A stretch of DNA of 59,719 bases from Paludibacteraceae bacterium. GTDB lineage: Bacteria > Bacteroidota > Bacteroidia > Bacteroidales > Paludibacteraceae. The notes below the pieces were generated by a model. The model did not search any database, was not told the DNA's origin, and worked only from the letters and a program-made list of their open reading frames with translations. Below are positions 7,264-14,830 of the stretch, piece by piece. Both the position numbers and the translations under genes were made by a program. The stretch is taken from assembly GCA_017471285.1 (NCBI GenBank), contig JAFUUZ010000052.1:1-59719 (forward strand), in the 5' to 3' direction. Numbering within the stretch: the stretch's first letter is position 1; the number at the start of each line of letters is the position of its first letter.

Positions 7264-10200
7264 TTAGAATGTGAACTTAACACCACCCATGATTGTTGTC
7301 AGCGGACTGTATCCGTGAGTGTCGGACGAACCGGTGAACGATGTCATCGGGTTGTAGCCGCGACGTGCGGAGGCGATAGCTAAGTTGTTAGCTGACAAAT
7401 ACAGGTGCAGTTTCTGCATTTTAATCTTCTGGATCAATTTCTTCGGGAAATTATATCCCACCTGAACGTTGTTCAGACTCAGGAACGAGTTGCTTGTCAG
7501 GAAGCGGGTAGAAGCCTCTGTTGCGTAGTTGTCATATTCACCGTCGCCATTCGAGAAACGAGGAATTGTAGTATTCGTATTATTCTCGGTCCACGCGTTG
7601 CGTGCATCAACGTGCCAGTTATGACGTCCCACTTGATCGTTGGCCATCAAAGACATGTAAGTGTAGTCGTAACCATAACCGCCAATCTGATATGAGCATG
7701 TCGCAGACAGCGTCACACCATATACTTCCAGGTCAAAACCGATACCTCCGCTCAAGTCAGGCAGATAACTCTTGCCGACATATTGAGCTGCAGCGGTGGT
7801 GGCATCTTTTGTGGTCGTTGTTGCCAGATACTGCTCCGGATTCTCTACGCCGGCATTTTTCTGATCCAAAATCCACTGATGCAGAGACGGAATATAGTTG
7901 TACTCGTTATTACCCTTGTTTGCCATGAAATCGCCGTCACGGGTATCATAGTATGCCTCGAAAAGAGATTGTCCGTCTGTCGGATCAACACCCATATACC
8001 GGTATGTATAGTGGTCATACAGCGAGTGACCCAAAGACATTGCGCCGTTCATGGTCATACGATGCTCTACACCATTGATATCGGTGTAATCCACCGGCAT
8101 CTGGGTCATGTAGTTCTTGTAATGTGCGCCGTTGAGCATGAAGTCTAATTTGACATTACGCATATCTACGGCATGTACCTTGAATCCGAATTCCACACCT
8201 TGGTTTACCATCTTGGCATCATTCGTCGGGATTGAACTAAATCCTACGGAAGGAGCTACTGCGCGCGGAGAAAGCATGTTGTCTGTCAACTTCCAGAAGT
8301 AGTCAATCTCTGCATCCAGATATTTTCCAATGCTGAATTCCAATCCGAGATCCACAATGTTAGAACGCTCCCAAGTCAGATTAGGATTACCCTTGCTGGA
8401 CTCCATGAATACGATTTGGTCGTTCAGGTTTTCAATAACATGCATATTCGTGTAACTGTATAGTGAATTGATTTGGTTACCCAAAACACCCCAACTCAAA
8501 CGCAGTTTACCATCTTTCAACCAGTCTTTTGCGTCGCTGCTCTCAATGAAATCCTCGTTGGTGAAGGTCCAAGCGGCACCTACGGAACCGAAGTGACCCC
8601 AGCGGTGACCTTTGGCATAGCGGGAACTACCATCCGCACGATAGTTGGCGGTAATGGTATAGCGCTCTTTGTAGGTGTACATGGCGGTCGCAAAGTATGC
8701 ATCCAAAGCATAACGAGTGCTGTTACCGGTCAAGTCATTGATCTTGATGGCATTACCCATTTCCAGACTGCTACCGCTTGCCAGATAAGATTTCTCACCT
8801 ACGACCGCATTCGCCAAATAAAGATAGTTCTCGTGTCCTGCCATTACCCGGATTGTATGATCACCGAATGTTCCGTTATATTCTAGCATCTCTTGCGCCG
8901 AAACCGTGAACAAGTTTGAATACTGCTGTGCAATACGACCGATACCTGCTGCGTCGCCGTAGTATGGGTTCGTTAATTGCGAATAACGGTTGTTATAGTA
9001 GTGCAGACCGGCATTAAGCGTGAATTTCAAACCTTTGTAGAGTTTGAACTCCAGCGAAGTTTTCGCATCCACCTCATGCTGAACCTGATTCTCTTTATCC
9101 AAACGAAGTGAACCGGCAGGGTTGATACCCATACCAAAGGTACGGTGTAATTCATTACCATAGTCATACATCTTCTGACCTGTGCGCGGATCGATAGCGA
9201 TATTGCCTTCGCCGTCGCGCATATAAACCGGATAAATAGAAGGAATAGCATTGACATAGTAGAAACCATTATTCATGGCTCCACCGCCATCCTGATCCGG
9301 GTTATTCATCGTATAGTATGTGTATGCCAGGTTGACATTACCTTTCAGCCACTTCTTCGGCTCGAAATCCACATTCGAACGAACAGAGAAACGGTTGAAG
9401 TCGGAAGACTGATAGTAACCCTCATCCATTAGGTAACCGAAAGAAGTAAAGTATTTTACTTTCTCGCTGCCACCATGGATTTTAACGTTGGCGTCAACTT
9501 TTTGGCCTACGCGGAAGATAGCGTCTTTCCATGACTCTAGATTCTCGTATCCAACCCTGCGGGGGATCGCCATATCAAACTGCGGATTCACTAATCCGGA
9601 TCCATCGGTGGGGATAATCAGGTTCTTTCCATCCTCTTGCCACAAGTTGTATCCACTAGGCAGACAGTCGCCCGTGTACAACATGGCATTGGTGGATTTG
9701 ATTGCAGCGTTTTGGAGCTGACCATTCACATAGCGGTTAGAGTTATAGATACTCTGCCAAGCCAATGTAACGTATTCCTCCGGACTGGTGATGACATCAT
9801 ACAGCGGCAGCAAACGCATGTTACCTCCGTATTTGACATCTACGTCGATATGACCTTCGTCACCGGAAGTACCTTTCTTGGTGGTGATGACGATGACACC
9901 GTTGGCACCACGCGCACCATACAGGGAAGTCGCCGTAGCGTCCTTCAGAATGGTGGTAGAAGCGATATCGCCCGGATCGATGGATGAGATGTCGCCATCG
10001 TAGGTAACACCATCCACTACGTAGAGCGGAGCAGAACTGCCGTTCAACGAACCGATACCGCGGATACGGATAGTAGCGTTTGTACCCGGCTGACCGCTAC
10101 CGTTGATAACCTGAACACCGGCAACCTCTCCGGCAAGCGCCTTTGAGAGTTCTGAAGGGCTTTTCTTTTCAATATCCTCAGCTTTAACGGCTTGTGCGGA

Positions 10201-10548
10201 ACCGGCATAAGAACCTTTCGAAACGTTTCCGAATCCGGTAACGACAACTTCCTGGATCACTTCGCTGTTCTCCTGCATTGTGATCTTCAAATTCTTGCCG
10301 GCCGCTACCTCTTGGGTTGCCATACCGACGAAACTAATTACCAAAGTCTTCACAGACTCCGGTACTTCCATCTCGAATTTACCGTCGTAATCCGAGATCG
10401 TACCCTGTGTGGTGCCTTTCGCCTGAATGCTGGCGCCGATTACCGGTTCGCCCTTGCTGTCCACAACCACACCGCTTACTTGCTTCTGCGCATATAAGCC
10501 GAGGCTCAATGCTGCCAGAAAGAGTAGTGTAAAAATCTTCTTCATCAT
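7264..10548 (-). CDS. SusC/RagA-family TonB-dependent outer membrane transporter
   Basis: About 1094 residues. The signal peptide KKIFTLLFLAALSLGLYA precedes a carboxypeptidase-regulatory-like beta-sandwich (QKQVSGVVVDSKGEPVIGAS). Then come the TonB-box region EVVVTGFG, the plug with IRIRGIGSLNG, PLYVVDGV and ATSLYGARGANGVIVITTKKG, and a 22-strand barrel ending TTIMGGVKFTF. It imports oligomers across the outer membrane with the SusD partner encoded 26 nt downstream. Two adjacent ATGs (10548 and 10545) are possible starts. Both lie about 100 nt downstream of a strong promoter, and the leader contains an imperfect inverted repeat. Confidence 0.96.
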   Translation of the reverse strand: MMKKIFTLLFLAALSLGLYAQKQVSGVVVDSKGEPVIGASIQAKGTTQGTISDYDGKFEMEVPESVKTLVISFVGMATQEVAAGKNLKITMQENSEVIQEVVVTGFGNVSKGSYAGSAQAVKAEDIEKKSPSELSKALAGEVAGVQVINGSGQPGTNATIRIRGIGSLNGSSAPLYVVDGVTYDGDISSIDPGDIASTTILKDATATSLYGARGANGVIVITTKKGTSGDEGHIDVDVKYGGNMRLLPLYDVITSPEEYVTLAWQSIYNSNRYVNGQLQNAAIKSTNAMLYTGDCLPSGYNLWQEDGKNLIIPTDGSGLVNPQFDMAIPRRVGYENLESWKDAIFRVGQKVDANVKIHGGSEKVKYFTSFGYLMDEGYYQSSDFNRFSVRSNVDFEPKKWLKGNVNLAYTYYTMNNPDQDGGGAMNNGFYYVNAIPSIYPVYMRDGEGNIAIDPRTGQKMYDYGNELHRTFGMGINPAGSLRLDKENQVQHEVDAKTSLEFKLYKGLKFTLNAGLHYYNNRYSQLTNPYYGDAAGIGRIAQQYSNLFTVSAQEMLEYNGTFGDHTIRVMAGHENYLYLANAVVGEKSYLASGSSLEMGNAIKINDLTGNSTRYALDAYFATAMYTYKERYTITANYRADGSSRYAKGHRWGHFGSVGAAWTFTNEDFIESSDAKDWLKDGKLRLSWGVLGNQINSLYSYTNMHVIENLNDQIVFMESSKGNPNLTWERSNIVDLGLEFSIGKYLDAEIDYFWKLTDNMLSPRAVAPSVGFSSIPTNDAKMVNQGVEFGFKVHAVDMRNVKLDFMLNGAHYKNYMTQMPVDYTDINGVEHRMTMNGAMSLGHSLYDHYTYRYMGVDPTDGQSLFEAYYDTRDGDFMANKGNNEYNYIPSLHQWILDQKNAGVENPEQYLATTTTKDATTAAAQYVGKSYLPDLSGGIGFDLEVYGVTLSATCSYQIGGYGYDYTYMSLMANDQVGRHNWHVDARNAWTENNTNTTIPRFSNGDGEYDNYATEASTRFLTSNSFLSLNNVQVGYNFPKKLIQKIKMQKLHLYLSANNLAIASARRGYNPMTSFTGSSDTHGYSPLTTIMGGVKFTF

Positions 10549-10588
10549 GTATTGTTGTTTGTTTAAATTAGTTTTCAACTGTCAGCCT

Positions 10589-10630
10589 CGCGTGCGTATA
10601 TGCATATAATATATGGAATACGCACACGCG
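10589..10630 (-). other. Imperfect inverted repeat in the susC leader
   Basis: CGCGTGCGTAT (10589-10599) can pair with ATACGCACACGCG (10618-10630) with a 2-nt bulge. It lies in the 5' untranslated region of susC and could form an RNA hairpin or an operator. Confidence 0.45.
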
Positions 10631-10648
10631 CATAAATGAAAAATCGCG

Positions 10649-10680
10649 CAAAGATACTGCTTTTTTTTGATATGACCAAA
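10649..10680 (-). promoter_or_regulatory. Promoter of the susC-susD-lipoprotein operon
   Basis: Minus-strand -7 TATCTTTG (10656-10649), 20-nt spacer, -33 TTTG (10680-10677): an exact match to the Bacteroidota consensus. No anti-sigma/ECF gene pair is adjacent. Confidence 0.8.
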
Positions 10681-10780
10681 TATTTCAAGGAAAAACTGCA
10701 AAAATTATGCGTTTTTCTTTGAATTGTAACATTTGGTTACCAAAAAGTGCCAAAAATAAAATAAAATGGAAAGAAATTTA

Positions 10781-12055
10781 TTATTCGTATGTCAAAATGT
10801 AAGAGTTAGCGGGATTAAATATCTCTTTTGCTACATTCTGGATTTGCTGTACAGTGGTCCGTTCTATTTTTCGCATTATGTCCTGCCATTCGGGTGCAGA
10901 GCCTCTGTAGAGCATCGATTTTGCCATGGCTAACGCACTATTCTCTTGGTTTTGGGCGGAGATGGCCAGTTGCCCGCGGAGTTGTACCAGCGCTTTCTGC
11001 AATGCCGCTTCGGATAGCGGGCGTTCGCATAGCAGATCCAGTTCTTTGTGGACCAGTCCTAGACTTTGTTCATAGTCTTCCGGGTCGCACGCCCAATAGA
11101 CGCACCAGTAGCCGGTATCGGAAAGGGGCGTATAGGTTGATTCAACCGTATAGACCAGTCCTTTGGACTCACGCAGACTCAGATTCAGCCGGCTGTTCAG
11201 GCTGCCTCCGCCTAAAATATTATTGAGCAGAAACATTGCCAGTTGGTTTTCATGCCCCAGCGGATATGCCTTTCCGCCCAACATGGAGTGGACTTGGTGG
11301 GTGTGCTTACGGAAAGACCGCTCCCTTTCGGTCGCTGTAAGACCGCTGGCGCTGACAGACCGCTTTGCTGACAGACCGCTCGTTTCACTCGCTGACAGAC
11401 CGGATTTGCCTAACAGATGTCCGAACTCTTTTTCTGCGAGCCTGAAGATCTTTTCCGGTTTGACATCCCCTTGACAGAAGATCACCATCCGTTCGGGGCG
11501 GTAGTGGGTCTGCATCCATTTAAGCGGATAGTCGGGTTTTGAGGAGATATGCCGCAGCGTCTTCTTCGTACCCAGAATAGGCATGGCGAGAGAACTTCCG
11601 GCGAAGACCAGACTCTCGAAATCATCGTATATCAGTTCACTCGGACTATCGTTGTAACTCTCTATCTCGTCCAGAATAACCATCCGCTCTTTGTCGGTCT
11701 CTTCTTTCTTGAAGGTCGGCTGGAGAAGCATTTCCGCGATCAGATGCAAAGTAAGTTGTACATGTTCGGCAAGAATAGCGGCATAGAAAGTAGTTTCTTC
11801 CTTGGTCGTATAAGCGTTAATCTCGCCTCCAATTCCTTCGATGGCATGGATAATCTGGCGCGCGGAGTGATGAGCCGTGCCTTTGAACACGCAGTGCTCG
11901 ATATAATGCGCCATTCCGTTTTCTTCCGGTGCCTCGTCTCTTGTGCCAGCCCCTACTGTAACCCCGATATATGCGACGGGTGACGGCGTACGGCGATGCA
12001 CGATTTTGATGCCATTTGGCAGAATATGATAAAAAGTTTGCGTATTTTCTTGCAT
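10781..12055 (-). CDS. M16-family zinc peptidase (processing-peptidase-like)
   Basis: A 424-residue insulinase-family peptidase. The inverted zinc motif HYIEH is at 50-54, and the third ligand region ERMVILDEIE (123-132) has the family spacing. The second half has the conserved GGGSLNSRL and R...KGLVYTV stretches that shape the substrate chamber. There is no signal peptide, so a cytoplasmic or periplasm-independent role is likely. About 30 residues (217-246, rich in SGLSA and RSVSASG) interrupt the linker between the halves. They are encoded by a dispersed repeat at 11315-11403. The gene stands alone on the minus strand, 167 nt from the divergent tRNA-Leu. Family assignment is firm; the physiological substrate is unknown. 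Confidence 0.93.
   Translation of the reverse strand: MQENTQTFYHILPNGIKIVHRRTPSPVAYIGVTVGAGTRDEAPEENGMAHYIEHCVFKGTAHHSARQIIHAIEGIGGEINAYTTKEETTFYAAILAEHVQLTLHLIAEMLLQPTFKKEETDKERMVILDEIESYNDSPSELIYDDFESLVFAGSSLAMPILGTKKTLRHISSKPDYPLKWMQTHYRPERMVIFCQGDVKPEKIFRLAEKEFGHLLGKSGLSASETSGLSAKRSVSASGLTATERERSFRKHTHQVHSMLGGKAYPLGHENQLAMFLLNNILGGGSLNSRLNLSLRESKGLVYTVESTYTPLSDTGYWCVYWACDPEDYEQSLGLVHKELDLLCERPLSEAALQKALVQLRGQLAISAQNQENSALAMAKSMLYRGSAPEWQDIMRKIERTTVQQIQNVAKEIFNPANSYILTYE
11315..11403. repeat. Dispersed repeat family B inside the M16 peptidase gene
   Basis: Four imperfect units of the type GCTGACAGACCGCT. The same unit recurs at 42517-42576 (mutY), 46261-46307 (intergenic), 52351-52411 (HAD gene), 56362-56416 (lpdA) and 59415-59493 (mutA leader). 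The total length here preserves the reading frame. Confidence 0.85.
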
Positions 12056-12080
12056 AATTCAAAAATTCTTTGTACCTTTG
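12050..12080 (+). promoter_or_regulatory. Promoter for the tRNA-Leu transcript
   Basis: -33 TTG (12050-12052), 20-nt spacer, -7 TACCTTTG (12073-12080). It lies about 140 nt upstream of the tRNA and overlaps the 5' end of the divergent M16 gene. Confidence 0.7.
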
Positions 12081-12086
12081 CACGCT

Positions 12087-12221
12087 TTTTCGGTGGAACT
12101 CTCCGCATGGCAACCGGGATGGAAACCAACGAAGTGTTCACAGACCGGAGAGCGGAGGCACAAGTTGCCTGTCCATTTAGCAGAGCGGTATGGACCATTG
12201 CACACTTGTTGCCGAACGCGA
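12087..12221 (+). ncRNA. Structured leader RNA preceding tRNA-Leu (candidate)
   Basis: The 135 nt between the predicted start site and the tRNA carry several compatible pairings. CTCTCCG (12099-12105) pairs with CGGAGAG (12146-12152). GTCCAT (12171-12176) pairs with ATGGAC (12190-12195), enclosed by CAAGT (12161-12165) with ACTTG (12204-12208). No convincing coding frame is present. It may be only a processed tRNA leader or an independent small RNA; I do not recognise a family. Confidence 0.35.
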
Positions 12222-12303
12222 GCGGCATTGGCGGAATTGGTAGACGCGCCAGACTTAGGATCTGGTTCCGAGAGGAGTGAAAGTTCGAGTCTTTTATGCC
12301 GCA
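12222..12303 (+). tRNA. tRNA-Leu (anticodon UAG)
   Basis: Acceptor stem GCGGCAT (12222-12228) pairs with ATGCCGC (12296-12302), with discriminator A at 12303. The anticodon stem is CCAGA/TCTGG around loop CTTAGGA (12254-12260), giving anticodon TAG (12256-12258). A class II variable arm follows, and the T loop is TTCGAGT. No CCA is encoded. It is 82 nt long. Confidence 0.95.
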
Positions 12304-12322
12304 CTCTTAAATCAAATCAGAT

Positions 12323-12814
12323 ATGCATATTCGTAAATTCTTATTTGTTATTATGTTCGCCGCGATAGGGTTCGCGGTTGTTTCGTGTGATATGACGACT
12401 GTTATCTCTCCCCGTATCAATGTGTCGAGACAATTGGTTCGTACCAATCTTTCGGGTGTGTGTGACACAATAATGCTGGACGATTCGCTTAATATAGGCG
12501 ATACGGTCCGGATGGGATTGCTGCTCAACGGGTATTATGACCCTCTGGTCTCTTTTGTTGCGAGTGCAGATGAGTCGAAAGTGCATCTGTCGCTTAACTG
12601 GCCGGATACGTTAGGCGGTATAAAGGCTGAATCCGATCCTGCGCATGCCAAACTGATCTTTATTCCGGACAGCGTTTCCGCATGTCTGACAACGTTGAGT
12701 TATGTGCCGGTAGAAGCCGGTTCCCATCAAATCAATCTCACTCTTACCTCGTCAGCCAAGGCTCCCTATTCGCAAGGAGCTTTGCAATTCAATATTGCGG
12801 TAAGAAAACCTTAA
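12323..12814 (+). CDS. Small lipoprotein of unknown function
   Basis: A 163-residue protein with a lipoprotein signal (MHIRKFLFVIMFAAIGFAVVSC, Cys22). The mature part is beta-rich, with DTVRMGLLLNGYYDPLVSF and SYVPVEAGSHQINLTLTS suggesting an Ig-like sandwich of the type seen in Bacteroidales lipoproteins. I do not recognise a named family. It begins 20 nt after tRNA-Leu with no separate promoter visible, so it is probably co-transcribed with the tRNA. Its stop overlaps the stop of convergent mazG by 4 nt. Confidence 0.75.
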   Translation: MHIRKFLFVIMFAAIGFAVVSCDMTTVISPRINVSRQLVRTNLSGVCDTIMLDDSLNIGDTVRMGLLLNGYYDPLVSFVASADESKVHLSLNWPDTLGGIKAESDPAHAKLIFIPDSVSACLTTLSYVPVEAGSHQINLTLTSSAKAPYSQGALQFNIAVRKP

Positions 12815-13608
12815 TCGGCAATCCGTTTGGCTTCGTTCCAAAGTTCATCCATTTCGGCAAGGCTCAAATCTTTGATGTCCTTGCCTTTTTCTTTTGCCTG
12901 CTGCTCGATATAGTTGAACCGTTTGATGAACTTGAGGTTGGTCTGCTCCAGCGCATTGTCCGGACGGATCTTATAAAGACGCGCAGCATTGATCATTGCG
13001 AATAGCAAATCACCAAATTCATTTACCATTTTGTCATTTATTTGGTCATTTGATAATTCGGTCATTTCGGCTTCGAACTCGGAAATCTCTTCTTTCACTT
13101 TTGCCCATACATCTTCCCGTTTTTCCCAGTCGAAACCTACGTTAGCCGCTTTGTCCTGAATGCGATATGCTTTGACGAGTGAAGGCAGGCTGTCCGGAAT
13201 ACCTCCTAATACCGTCTTGTTGCCGCCCTTCTCTTTCAGTTTGACCTGTTCCCACAGATGGCTGACTTCTTCGGCGTTCTGTGCGGCTGCTTCTCCGTAA
13301 ACATGCGGGTGGCGGAAGATGAGTTTGTCGCAGAGGCGGTTGCAAACATCGGCGATGTCGAATTCTCCTTTTTCCGATCCCATCTTGGCATAGAAAACCA
13401 CATGCAGGAGCACGTCTCCCAGTTCCTTGCTGATTTCCGTCATGTCATGGCGGCTGATGGCTGTAGCCAATTCGAACGTCTCCTCGATAGTGTTCTGGCG
13501 CAGGCTGTCAAAAGTCTGTTTCCGGTCCCAAGGACATTTCTCCCGCAGGTCATCCATAATGTCCAGTAGCCTGCCGAACGCTTTCAGTTGTTCTTCTCTC
13601 GTATGCAT
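12811..13608 (-). CDS. mazG: Nucleoside triphosphate pyrophosphohydrolase MazG
   Basis: MazG (265 residues) hydrolyses NTPs/dNTPs to monophosphates and removes abnormal nucleotides. The family start LLDIMDDLREKCPWDRKQT is clear, and the first all-alpha domain has EETFELATAI and ELGDVLLHVVFYAKM. The second domain has EEISEFEAE and EFGDLLFAMINAAR, so the metal-binding EExxE...ExxD pattern is kept. Between these two motifs a short extra stretch (SNDQINDKMV) is encoded by dispersed repeat family C (13021-13067). The ATG at 13608 is preferred to an upstream TTG. It is the last gene of the DUF59-lpxH-mazG run, 22 nt after lpxH. Confidence 0.95.
   Translation of the reverse strand: MHTREEQLKAFGRLLDIMDDLREKCPWDRKQTFDSLRQNTIEETFELATAISRHDMTEISKELGDVLLHVVFYAKMGSEKGEFDIADVCNRLCDKLIFRHPHVYGEAAAQNAEEVSHLWEQVKLKEKGGNKTVLGGIPDSLPSLVKAYRIQDKAANVGFDWEKREDVWAKVKEEISEFEAEMTELSNDQINDKMVNEFGDLLFAMINAARLYKIRPDNALEQTNLKFIKRFNYIEQQAKEKGKDIKDLSLAEMDELWNEAKRIAD
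13021..13067. repeat. Dispersed repeat family C inside mazG
   Basis: Tandem units of the type ATTTACCATTTGGTCATTT. Further copies are at 14411-14445 (DUF59/lpxH junction), 40476-40510 (M20 gene) and 57052-57087 (lpdA). Confidence 0.8.
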
Positions 13609-13616
13609 AGACAAAA

Positions 13617-13641
13617 TTAAAAATTACGAATTAAAAATTAT
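13617..13641. repeat. Dispersed repeat family H at the lpxH-mazG junction
   Basis: An A/T repeat AATTAAAAATTACGAATTAAAAATTATGG. The last three codons and the stop of lpxH lie in it. A related block is at 52234-52263, in front of the HAD gene. Confidence 0.65.
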
Positions 13642-14413
13642 GGAGGGTGAGGTTTCCTTTGTTGTCTAACTTGGCATACGTCCATTGCTTGAAGCAGTCT
13701 CCCAGTATGACAACCCGGCTTCCGGAAGCGATCTGCAGGTCCAGCTCGATATGCCGGTGTCCGAAGATATAGTAGTCCCGGTGATTTTGCTGTTTCTCCT
13801 GGTCTTTGGCAAAAAGTACCAACTCTTCTTTGTCTTCGCCTTTGTACGGACAAGGGTTAGCGAGTTCTTTCAGCCTGCTTTTCTTAGCCCAATTGTATCC
13901 GAAATGGTTTCCCCAGGATGGAGGAAGGCAACGGAAACAGAACTGGAGGAACGGAGAACGGAAAATCTCGCGCAGTTTGATAAAACGTTTGATTTTCTTT
14001 TTGATTTCTTTCGGATACAGTTTCTCCCAGTTTTCAGGAAGCAGTCCGTCTCCGTGCGCCAGAAAAATGGCTTTTCCGTATCGGATAATCGTGCATGGCT
14101 CATAGTGTATTTCCGCGCCGGTCAGTTGAGCCAGACCACCGAATGTCCAAAGGTCATGATTGCCGATGAACATATGTACGTGAATGCCTTTCTTAGCCAG
14201 TTTGCGCAGTTCTTTGCAGAAAGGATGGAACTGCCTTTTGCTCTTGTCATGGATAAAATATTCCATCCAGAAATCGAACATGTCGCCCAGCATATAAATG
14301 GAGACGGCGTCTTTGCTCATCTCCTCCAGCATGTCAATCAGTTTTTTTTGGTGCGCCCAGCCTCTTTCTATAGCCAGGCTGCCAAGATGTGCATCGCTTA
14401 AGAAATAGATCAT
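13631..14413 (-). CDS. lpxH: UDP-2,3-diacylglucosamine diphosphatase LpxH-type
   Basis: A 260-residue calcineurin-like phosphoesterase of lipid A synthesis that cleaves UDP-2,3-diacylglucosamine to lipid X and UMP at the inner membrane. The dimetal motifs run in order: SDAHLGS near the N-terminus, GDMFDFW, GNHD, AHGD and GHRH. Basic stretches (KEIKKKIKRFIKLRE) suit a peripheral membrane enzyme. The start at 14413 (MIYFLSDAH) is preferred to an ATG 12 nt upstream that falls within a dispersed repeat. It is the middle gene of a three-gene operon. The C-terminal HNF-stop is encoded by repeat family H, so the natural end may have been altered. Confidence 0.92.
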   Translation of the reverse strand: MIYFLSDAHLGSLAIERGWAHQKKLIDMLEEMSKDAVSIYMLGDMFDFWMEYFIHDKSKRQFHPFCKELRKLAKKGIHVHMFIGNHDLWTFGGLAQLTGAEIHYEPCTIIRYGKAIFLAHGDGLLPENWEKLYPKEIKKKIKRFIKLREIFRSPFLQFCFRCLPPSWGNHFGYNWAKKSRLKELANPCPYKGEDKEELVLFAKDQEKQQNHRDYYIFGHRHIELDLQIASGSRVVILGDCFKQWTYAKLDNKGNLTLHNF

Positions 14414-14445
14414 GCCATTTACCATTTAGTCATTTACCATTTACA
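14411..14445. repeat. Dispersed repeat family C at the DUF59-lpxH junction
   Basis: CATTTACCATTTAGTCATTTACCATTTAC. It provides the stop codon of the DUF59 gene (TAA, 14443-14441) and reaches the lpxH start. Confidence 0.75.
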
Positions 14446-14755
14446 GGAAACCGAGTTCGAGTTTGGCTTCTTCGCTCATCATGTCTTTGTTCCATTCGGG
14501 TTCAAAGACAATATTCACATTAACATCCTTTATCCCTTCTACGGATCCTACTTTCTGGCGGATATCCTCTACGAGGAAATCCCCTGCCGGACAGGAGGGC
14601 GCGGTCAATGTCATCGTGATCTCGCAAACCCCGTCGTCCTTCAACTCGATGCCGTAAATGAGCCCTAGATCATATACGTTTACGGGTATTTCCGGGTCAA
14701 AGACGGTTTTGAGCATCTTCAATATCTGTTCTTCTGTCTCTAAAAATTCATTCAT
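14441..14755 (-). CDS. DUF59/MIP18-family metal-sulfur cluster assembly factor
   Basis: A 104-residue protein of the MIP18/PaaD/SufT-type family, which helps Fe-S cluster assembly or maturation of cluster enzymes. The signature DPEIPVNVYDLGLIYGI (20-36) and the hallmark TLTAPSCPAGDF (49-60), with its conserved Cys, are both present. The ATG at 14755 follows a -7/-33 promoter by about 18 nt. Longer upstream frames have no family match and start before the promoter. It heads the operon with lpxH and mazG. A sufE gene is at 28.5 kb but is not adjacent. Confidence 0.92.
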   Translation of the reverse strand: MNEFLETEEQILKMLKTVFDPEIPVNVYDLGLIYGIELKDDGVCEITMTLTAPSCPAGDFLVEDIRQKVGSVEGIKDVNVNIVFEPEWNKDMMSEEAKLELGFL

Positions 14756-14772
14756 AACGCGAAAAAATCGTG

Positions 14773-14804
14773 CAAAGGTACAGAAAAATTTTGATATATG
14801 CAAA
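14773..14804 (-). promoter_or_regulatory. Promoter of the DUF59-lpxH-mazG operon
   Basis: Minus-strand -7 TACCTTTG (14780-14773), 20-nt spacer, -33 TTTG (14804-14801). It is interleaved with the plus-strand susC promoter at 14790-14820. Confidence 0.8.
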
Positions 14805-14820
14805 AAAAAGTGTACCTTTG
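14790..14820 (+). promoter_or_regulatory. Promoter of the second susCD pair
   Basis: -33 TTTG (14790-14793), 19-nt spacer, -7 TACCTTTG (14813-14820). The predicted start site is only about 5-8 nt before the susC ATG at 14831, so the mRNA is nearly leaderless. Confidence 0.8.
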
Positions 14821-14830
14821 CAATCAAATT

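Noticed and set aside
4431..10548. Polysaccharide utilisation locus
   Set aside because: SusC, SusD and a lipoprotein are present, but no glycoside hydrolase, lyase, esterase or hybrid regulator is linked, so a glycan substrate cannot be claimed.
11315..11403. CRISPR array or phase-variable simple repeat
   Set aside because: Units are short, imperfect and without unique spacers, and the block is in the M16 coding frame. It belongs to the dispersed repeat families.
12078..12368. Open frame across tRNA-Leu reading AELVDAPDLGSGSERSESS
   Set aside because: This peptide is the familiar false translation of a tRNA-Leu gene; the cloverleaf explains the sequence.
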